Assembly: GCA_029246415.1 (NCBI GenBank)
Contig: JAQWNF010000008.1
Location: forward strand, 62,001 to 126,000
Length of the DNA stretch: 64,000 nucleotides
Source of the DNA: Glaciecola sp.
GTDB taxonomy: Bacteria > Pseudomonadota > Gammaproteobacteria > Enterobacterales > Alteromonadaceae
Reading direction: 5' to 3'
Under the pieces are notes generated by a model, which saw only the letters and a program-made list of their open reading frames with translations, did no database searches and was not told the origin of the DNA. Shown here in pieces: positions 58,402-64,000 of this stretch (within the stretch, counting starts at the first letter, position 1; every line of letters begins with the position of its first letter). A program made the position numbers and the translations under genes.

Positions 58402-59403
58402 TTAAGGCTTAGTTTGATATTGATTCACCCCATTAGCATCGACTTCACAAGTCAACTTATCTTGTGCCAGTAAATAGTTAAGATGTGCTAAACACTCGGC
58501 TACAGCAAAAAACATTTGATGTTCACCTAGCGCTTGTTTGAACATAACTGGTAATAAATCAACGAGAGTTTGTGGTGTGATGCAAGCCAGCATCAAATTA
58601 TCAAGATGAATATGATGATGATGAATAATTTCCGAGACACGTTTAGGTATATCGTGGATTGGATTTTTATGTGACGGTAATAGCAACGTAGATTGTGGTA
58701 GCTGAGCAAATTGTTGTAACGTTTGTAAATAATAATACAGCGGGTTGGATTGAGGCTGAGTACTATAAGCGCCAATATTCGGAGTGATTTTGGGTAACAC
58801 TTGATCCCCCCCGATACATATATCCAACTCAGGGTTAAATAAACTAATATGCTCTGGAGAATGACCAAGCCCTAAAATTAATTGCCACAAACAATTATTT
58901 AGGGCTAAGGTTTCGCCAGGAACTAAGCGAATAAAGCTCACTGGTAATGGAGAAACAACCTTACCAAACCCACCTTTACTCTGCGTAAATTGAGTCACTT
59001 GCTCCGATGTAAAGCCGGCAGCCCGATAATAGCGACGCTCTTGCCAGTTGTCCGCACCTTGACTACCTGCATATAGTGCTCTGGCTGCGTAGTATTCGGT
59101 TTGAGACATATACAAGTCGACGCGATAGGTTTCAGTTAAATAGCCAGCACAACCAATGTGGTCAGGGTGCATATGGGTAACAATGACCCGAGTAATCGGC
59201 CCATCTAATTGCTCTATAATTGACGTCCAGGCAGTGATAGTTTCTCTGGTTGCCATACCACAATCAATGATAGCCCAACCATTACCATCTCTAACCAAAT
59301 ATACATTAATATGATCCAAGGCCAACGGCAATGGCATCCGACACCATAATACATCCTTCGTTATTTGTTGCGCATGCCCAATTGCAGGCGGAGTAGAATA
59401 CAT
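58402..59403 (-). CDS. Metallo-beta-lactamase-fold hydrolase
   Basis: 333 residues. The metal motif VTHMHPDHIGCAGYL (HxHxDH) is near 77–82. Later metal His/Asp segments are GLGHSPEHISLFNP, DICIGGDQVLP and LLPSHKNPIH. It resembles glyoxalase-II-like/MBL hydrolases of broad function. The gene starts 8 bp after the halogenase at 59412 on the same strand, so it is probably in the same operon; its substrate may be an activated ester or thioester of that pathway, which is inference only. Confidence 0.82.
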   Translation of the reverse strand: MYSTPPAIGHAQQITKDVLWCRMPLPLALDHINVYLVRDGNGWAIIDCGMATRETITAWTSIIEQLDGPITRVIVTHMHPDHIGCAGYLTETYRVDLYMSQTEYYAARALYAGSQGADNWQERRYYRAAGFTSEQVTQFTQSKGGFGKVVSPLPVSFIRLVPGETLALNNCLWQLILGLGHSPEHISLFNPELDICIGGDQVLPKITPNIGAYSTQPQSNPLYYYLQTLQQFAQLPQSTLLLPSHKNPIHDIPKRVSEIIHHHHIHLDNLMLACITPQTLVDLLPVMFKQALGEHQMFFAVAECLAHLNYLLAQDKLTCEVDANGVNQYQTKP

Positions 59404-59411
59404 ATCAACCC

Positions 59412-60887
59412 TTAATGACGAGATGATTTAAAATTCAGTAAACACCCTTTAAAGAAAGCATCCAATTGATTATCCGTATACAGATCACCCGTTCCAGGCT
59501 GATTCAACGATAATGGAGGATAGGCGCCATATCCAGATAACAGGCAATGCCATGAAGTCGCGTTAAAATGCGCAGCATGTCCGTTTTCTTTTAAATATTG
59601 GGTTAGATCACCACGTCTGAACCAAACATCAAGTAACTGCAATAAGGGTTTAGATATATTTTCATTATTACGATTGGCACGCCAGTATTCTGTATCATCT
59701 CGAGTGTTCAGTTTGTAGTGAGCTACGATATAATCACGTACTCGTTCAAAATTTTCATTAATAATATTATTGTAATTTGTTTGGCGTTTATTCGAAAAAT
59801 GCCCTGCTTCGTATTCTTCTATAAAGCGTTCGACTGACGTTTGGACTAAATGCAAAGCGGTCGCTTCTAATGGCTCAATAAACCCCTGGGATAAGCCTAG
59901 CGCAACACAGTTTTTGTACCAGTGCTGAGTAACTTGTCCTACATTCATAGATAAGTGTCTAGCTTCAATATCGCTGTCCAATAACCCTAGATGCGCACGT
60001 AATTCAGTTTCTGCATGATCTGCATTAGTAAAATCTTTACTGTATACATAACCATTCCCAGTACGATGGGTTAACGGAATACGCCACGTCCAACCATGAG
60101 ATAGAGCCGTCGCTTGCGTTTCAACTGGCTGGTTGTAATCAACACCAGTTGGGAAAACTACCGCCGCATCATTAAATAAATTGTCTTTGAATGAGTTGAA
60201 CTTAACACCCAGTGTTTGTTGCAACAATACTGAGCGAAAGCCAGTACAATCAAAAAATAAATCTCCTGAAATAACTTCACCATTATCACATATCAATGCT
60301 GCAATACTGTCATCGGGATGTTGTTGTACCTGCTCCACTTTACATTGTTTGTGCTCAACGCCAAGTTGTTGTGCATGCTCCGCTAAAAACTCCCCGAGTA
60401 ATCCCGAATCAAAGTGATAGCCATATTCGACATTAAAAGGAAAATGCTCTGGAGCAATAGGATGTTTGTAATGCTTAGCTAACCAACCATTAAACAGAAA
60501 TTTTTCTGGAGACGTTTCTACATCTAACCCTAGACGGCGCGTGTAACAATTAACTTGAAACGGACGCTCACTAAACGTATCTAATTGAGAAATAAAGGGG
60601 TGGCTATAACTATCGTTACCTGACGCAGGACTCCAACCCACAAAATCAATATTGACTTTATAAGTGGCTTTACAGCGTTCCATCCATTGTGATTCAGGGA
60701 TCTTTAAATCTTCGAAAAAACGCTTTAAACTTGGCGTTGAACCCTCGCCTACACCAATGATCCCTATATCAGGAGACTCCACAACCGTAATACTAATCGG
60801 TCGCTCACGCCACTGATGTGCCAATAAATTAGCCGCCATCCAGCCAGCAGTGCCTCCACCTAAAATGACAATGCGATGTGGGTTCAT
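59412..60887 (-). CDS. Flavin-dependent tryptophan-type halogenase (first copy)
   Basis: 491 residues. FAD motif GGGTAGWMAA (10–19), SPDIGIIGVGEGSTPS, the catalytic Lys in TYKVNIDF (K77), the halogenase signature GWTWRIPL (WxWxIP) and LSQGFIEPLEATALHL with the conserved Glu. The set of residues needed for hypohalous-acid chemistry appears intact. Family members linked to TonB receptors have been shown to brominate indole-like compounds, but the natural substrate is usually unknown. It lies 33 bp downstream of a second halogenase. No dedicated flavin reductase is adjacent. Confidence 0.93.
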   Translation of the reverse strand: MNPHRIVILGGGTAGWMAANLLAHQWRERPISITVVESPDIGIIGVGEGSTPSLKRFFEDLKIPESQWMERCKATYKVNIDFVGWSPASGNDSYSHPFISQLDTFSERPFQVNCYTRRLGLDVETSPEKFLFNGWLAKHYKHPIAPEHFPFNVEYGYHFDSGLLGEFLAEHAQQLGVEHKQCKVEQVQQHPDDSIAALICDNGEVISGDLFFDCTGFRSVLLQQTLGVKFNSFKDNLFNDAAVVFPTGVDYNQPVETQATALSHGWTWRIPLTHRTGNGYVYSKDFTNADHAETELRAHLGLLDSDIEARHLSMNVGQVTQHWYKNCVALGLSQGFIEPLEATALHLVQTSVERFIEEYEAGHFSNKRQTNYNNIINENFERVRDYIVAHYKLNTRDDTEYWRANRNNENISKPLLQLLDVWFRRGDLTQYLKENGHAAHFNATSWHCLLSGYGAYPPLSLNQPGTGDLYTDNQLDAFFKGCLLNFKSSRH

Positions 60888-60920
60888 AAAGTATTTCCTA
60901 CCAAAACTATCTATCCCTTA

Positions 60921-62411
60921 CTACACGTTTAAATAATGAGATAAAAACTCATCATGCGGCAACATTTTTGCTAGAGGCTGACGTTTTGCATCAAAGACTT
61001 TTTGCAATGTATCTGTGAGTTGTGCCTCACTCATTTGATTTGCTGCAGGATGATAATCTTTGGGCATAATCCCTTGGCCAAGCATAACTTGTAGCCATGA
61101 CGCATCACGAAAGATATCATGCTGATCATTAAATATTTCACCCACATCACTAAACACTTGAATTTTTTGCGCGAGTCGTTCAGGAATAGGTAATTGACGC
61201 ATCTCCTGCCAAAAATCAGAATCATTTCGTTGATTAACGTAATAATGCAAAATAATAAAATCTCGAATAGTTTCATATTCTGTTTTTGACTCAGCATTGT
61301 ATAAATCAACTGCAGATTGTTGGATACCGTTATGCGGGAACAGTTTAAGTAAACGCACAATGGCCGATTGAATTAAATGAATACTGGTAGACTCTAATGG
61401 CTCTAAAAAACCGCTGGCAAGACCTATGCTAATCACATTTTTATGCCATTGTTCTTTGGTACGGCCTGTTTTGAACGAAATTTTACGCACATCATTAATT
61501 GGCTCTGACCCTAAATTATTGATCAAACGATCATGGGCTTCTTCGTCAGTCATAAATTTAGACGAAAACACAATGCCATTGCCATTGCGATTGGTTAATG
61601 GAATGCGCCACTGCCAACCTTTGTCATGCGCAATACTACGAGTGTAAGGTAAGGTTTTATCAAATCCATTGGTTTGTACGGCCAACGCACTATCAGCCGC
61701 TAGCCAATGCGACCAATCTTCGTAATCTACACCTAAGGTTTTTTGCGATAATAGAGCGCGAGTACCAGTACAATCAATGAATAAATCACCTTCGATCTGT
61801 TTACCGCCCTTTAGTTGCAAACCGGTTATATTGCCAGAAATTGGATCTTGCTTAATATGTTCAATAATACCTTCGGAACGAACCACACCACCTTTTTCCG
61901 CTAACTTACGAAGGTACTTACCATATAAGGATGAATCGAAGTGATACGCATAAGGCATATCAAACATCGGGTTTTGTGTATTAATTTTATTAAATGAACC
62001 ATCGACACTACATAAATAGTTTAAGTCATATTCCCAAATTGATTTTTCTAACCCAGCTTTATAAGCTCGTAACCAATAATGCTGAAAATTACAAAATCCT
62101 AAATTCGCTCCAGGGGCACCGAAAGTGTGAATATAAGACTCACCTTTGACACGCCAATTTTCAAATTGGATACCCAATTTAATGGTGCCATTAGTTTCAC
62201 GTAGAAATTCTTTTTCATCCACACCTAAAAATTTATTAAAAACCTGGATAGGTGGGATAGTCGCTTCACCAACACCGACAATACCGATATCTTCTGATTC
62301 AACGAGTTCTATTTCAATTTGCCCCTGTAAAACTTTTTGCATCAGCGCAGCAGCCATCCAGCCAGCAGTGCCACCGCCAGCAATAACGACTTTTTTAATC
62401 GGTTGTTGCAT
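60921..62411 (-). CDS. Flavin-dependent tryptophan-type halogenase (second copy)
   Basis: 496 residues. FAD motif GGGTAGWMAA (12–21), SEDIGIVGVGEATIPP, catalytic Lys in GTIKLGIQF (K78), GWQWRIPL (WxWxIP) and LASGFLEPLESTSIHL. It is clearly homologous to the neighbour at 59412 but well diverged (for example FENWRVKG against FVGWSPAS), suggesting an old duplication and different substrates or regiochemistry. It follows the TonB-dependent receptor after a strong terminator, so it may have its own promoter in 62412–62480. Confidence 0.93.
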   Translation of the reverse strand: MQQPIKKVVIAGGGTAGWMAAALMQKVLQGQIEIELVESEDIGIVGVGEATIPPIQVFNKFLGVDEKEFLRETNGTIKLGIQFENWRVKGESYIHTFGAPGANLGFCNFQHYWLRAYKAGLEKSIWEYDLNYLCSVDGSFNKINTQNPMFDMPYAYHFDSSLYGKYLRKLAEKGGVVRSEGIIEHIKQDPISGNITGLQLKGGKQIEGDLFIDCTGTRALLSQKTLGVDYEDWSHWLAADSALAVQTNGFDKTLPYTRSIAHDKGWQWRIPLTNRNGNGIVFSSKFMTDEEAHDRLINNLGSEPINDVRKISFKTGRTKEQWHKNVISIGLASGFLEPLESTSIHLIQSAIVRLLKLFPHNGIQQSAVDLYNAESKTEYETIRDFIILHYYVNQRNDSDFWQEMRQLPIPERLAQKIQVFSDVGEIFNDQHDIFRDASWLQVMLGQGIMPKDYHPAANQMSEAQLTDTLQKVFDAKRQPLAKMLPHDEFLSHYLNV

Positions 62412-62482
62412 AAATCAAATACCTTATAAGCGTGATTTATTTTTGACTTTACCTAATCACAAGCCAAAAAGAAATAAGACAA

Positions 62483-62517
62483 AAAAAAGACCTCACCGCC
62501 TAAGCAATGAGGTCTTT
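62483..62517 (-). terminator. Terminator after the TonB-dependent receptor
   Basis: On the minus strand AAAGACCTCA-12 nt-TGAGGTCTTT then a T run: a perfect 10-bp stem starting 16 bp after the receptor stop codon. It separates the receptor from the halogenase genes. Confidence 0.92.
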
Positions 62518-62532
62518 ACACTTTACACTATC

Positions 62533-64000
62533 TTAATAGAAAGAGTAGTTTACATTTAGCAAGTAAGACGGACCAAACTGACGATTTACAGTAACAATAC
62601 CGTTACCATCACGAGTTGATTCATCTTCGTCTGTTAGGTTAGTACCTTGAAGTGACACTTTAAGTCCTTTCAATGATTCTACACCCGCTTCAGAGAAATC
62701 GTAGCTGATTTGTGCATCAATAAGTGATACTCCATCACGGCTAGCTTCAGCAATCTTATTTGAACCACCACGTTCATACGTAGTAAATCCATCACGATCT
62801 GTTGCAGCAACACGAACTTCAAATCCATCCATTGCATAGTAAGCTGTTAACGAGTAAACGCTGTCAGACTGACCTGGAATGCTTGCACCGTTATCAAGTT
62901 TAGCATCGATTAATGTCATAGACGCTGCAACACCAAAACCGTCTAACTGATCAGCTAGCATGTTTAATGGGATGTTTGCAGTGACTTCTAACCCTTTTAC
63001 TTCACCTTTTAAGCCATCTTCGAAGAACGAGTAAGCACCGAAATCAGGTGGAGTAACTAAATCGCCTTGAGAATATGCTGTATTTTCTGGACCATATACA
63101 CCGTCTTGGTCGATGACACGGTCATGGAAACCAGGAATGAAGTAATTAGCACCATCATTTGTTGGGTCATTCGTAAAGTCGATGTACTCGTTACCATCAC
63201 GGGTCCAGTTAACTAAGTCTTTATAGAATACCGCAACAGAAACATAGCCTTCGTCGGCAAAGTAATTTTCATATGAAACGTCAAAGTTGTTCGCTTCTAA
63301 TGGACGTAACATTGGATTACCAGTTACTTTAGACCATGGCGAACCATATTCTTGAACAGCTTCTAATGAATTAGATGTAGCTATTAAATCAATATTCTGG
63401 TCGAACTTAACAAAACCAGACGCACGCATTTGATCAATTCGAGCACGGGAAATTGTTTTCGAAGCTGCAACACGAACAAACTGGTTATCTGCAACTTCAG
63501 CAGTTAAGTTAAAGCTAGGTAACAAGTGAGTATACTTATCGCCTGCCGTAATTTTACAGCTATCATCAACCTCACCATCATTATTATCATCACATACAGC
63601 GAAGTTGTCGCCAACTACACCAATGTAACCAGAAGACGATTGATCAGAACGTATATATTGTAGACCAACATTACCAAATACTGGCATGTCACCTAAATCA
63701 GTTTCAAAATCAGCTTTAACGTAAAAAGTCGTTACACGCTCATCAACAGTAAATGTGTCACCTAAACGGTCTGGCTCAAGTAGGCCTGCGTCGTTTAATG
63801 TGTAAGTTTCGTCGTAATATGGTGCAAAACCGTCATACGCTACTACTTGACCTAGACCGGCCCAGCTTAAATCAGCTAAACCATATACGTATTCACTTGG
63901 GATACCAGTTGAAAATGGATAAGACTCAGCCGTAGCAAATAAACCTTTGTTGATTTTTTCTTTGAAACGATCACTTATTTGTAAACCAGCAACAACGCCT
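62533..64000 (-). CDS. TonB-dependent receptor, C-terminal part
   Basis: The frame is open from the right edge to the stop at 62533 (488 residues); I see no stop in the stretch before the first internal ATG (63687), so it is not a short gene. The edge part reads GVVAGLQISDRFKEKINKGLF. Barrel features are FYVKADFETDLGDMPVFGNVGLQYI, LLPSFNLTAEVADNQFVRVAASKTISR, GFEVRVAATDRDGF and an aromatic C-terminus (LLNVNYSFY). It is an outer-membrane importer of the large type, likely over 900 residues in full. Ligand is unknown; the halogenase neighbours match a recurrent receptor–halogenase pairing. Confidence 0.93.
   Translation of the reverse strand, partial: GVVAGLQISDRFKEKINKGLFATAESYPFSTGIPSEYVYGLADLSWAGLGQVVAYDGFAPYYDETYTLNDAGLLEPDRLGDTFTVDERVTTFYVKADFETDLGDMPVFGNVGLQYIRSDQSSSGYIGVVGDNFAVCDDNNDGEVDDSCKITAGDKYTHLLPSFNLTAEVADNQFVRVAASKTISRARIDQMRASGFVKFDQNIDLIATSNSLEAVQEYGSPWSKVTGNPMLRPLEANNFDVSYENYFADEGYVSVAVFYKDLVNWTRDGNEYIDFTNDPTNDGANYFIPGFHDRVIDQDGVYGPENTAYSQGDLVTPPDFGAYSFFEDGLKGEVKGLEVTANIPLNMLADQLDGFGVAASMTLIDAKLDNGASIPGQSDSVYSLTAYYAMDGFEVRVAATDRDGFTTYERGGSNKIAEASRDGVSLIDAQISYDFSEAGVESLKGLKVSLQGTNLTDEDESTRDGNGIVTVNRQFGPSYLLNVNYSFY

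Noticed and set aside
61501-61520. A third partial match to the GGGTCAGACCC repeat (GGCTCTGACCCTAAATTATTG) inside the halogenase gene.
   Set aside because: The palindrome is broken, with an extra base in the A/T arm, and the stretch encodes residues in normal register (NNLGSEPIND). Chance similarity is more likely.
62146-62559. A 137-codon plus-strand frame across the halogenase start and the terminator.
   Set aside because: It is antisense to a conserved FAD-binding region and crosses the receptor terminator; its composition is that of a shadow frame.
63687-64000. Apparent short receptor gene starting at an internal Met (63687).
   Set aside because: The reverse-strand reading stays open from the right edge through this Met, with receptor-like sequence, so the gene simply continues beyond the window.

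Overview
The window looks like a chromosomal segment of a marine gammaproteobacterium of the order Alteromonadales (Alteromonas/Glaciecola/Paraglaciecola-like). The reasons are the moderately AT-rich DNA, the E. coli-like rraB–valS–holC–pepA–lptF–lptG block, a glnA–glnLG nitrogen operon, a GntR-controlled prpBC–acnD–prpF methylcitrate operon, an NhaD-type sodium/proton antiporter, and a TonB-dependent receptor next to two flavin-dependent (tryptophan-type) halogenases. The genus is an inference. I saw no prophage, transposase gene, CRISPR array or rRNA. Most of the window is densely packed core genome.

Layout. 1–3 kb: divergent glpK (cut by the left edge) and glpD for glycerol use. 3–9 kb: tyrS, a MepM-like M23 endopeptidase, anmK, a D-2-hydroxyacid dehydrogenase, a secreted conserved protein, erpA and a DUF6776 membrane coiled-coil protein. 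9.8–15.8 kb: a CLC-type protein with altered key residues, hemJ, a UPF0149-like protein, an NRAMP homologue lacking the canonical metal ligands, a MalY/PatB lyase, a DUF2185 protein and a 54-residue membrane protein. 15.9–25 kb: typA, uspE, glnA, a small secreted protein, glnL, glnG and an HPt–HD-GYP protein. The glnA region has a good sigma-54 promoter and several NtrC-like palindromes. 25–33 kb: plsC–rraB, valS–holC–pepA on the minus strand and lptFG diverging from pepA. 33–43 kb: nhaD, an RDD protein, small exported proteins, tRNA-Leu(CAA), an OafA-type acyltransferase with an SGNH domain, a CZB chemoreceptor, a rhodanese, an SLC13 transporter and an unrecognised two-part protein. 43–50 kb: the methylcitrate operon, with two identical 12-bp palindromes bracketing its promoter. 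50–58 kb: a YghU-type GST, a thiolase, a TIGR02450 protein, ahpF and ahpC, a GGDEF protein and an Aer-like chemoreceptor. 58–64 kb: an MBL-fold hydrolase, two halogenases and the TonB-dependent receptor, which runs off the right edge.

How parts work together. GlnL/GlnG (NtrB/NtrC) should activate glnA through the sigma-54 promoter and control their own promoter through a perfect palindrome next to glnL. The GntR protein, prpB, prpC, acnD and prpF form a self-regulated propionyl-CoA disposal pathway. LptF and LptG are the inner-membrane permease for LPS export. AhpF reduces AhpC. The receptor, halogenases and MBL hydrolase are the most accessory-looking part of the window and probably act together on an imported compound that the sequence does not identify.

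Stretches without genes. Only 18837–19262 exceeds 300 bp, and it holds the glnA control region. Two copies of a 19-bp GGGTCAGACCC-type sequence lie inside or at the end of genes: one in the signal-peptide region of the 7851 gene, and one supplying the ahpF stop codon.
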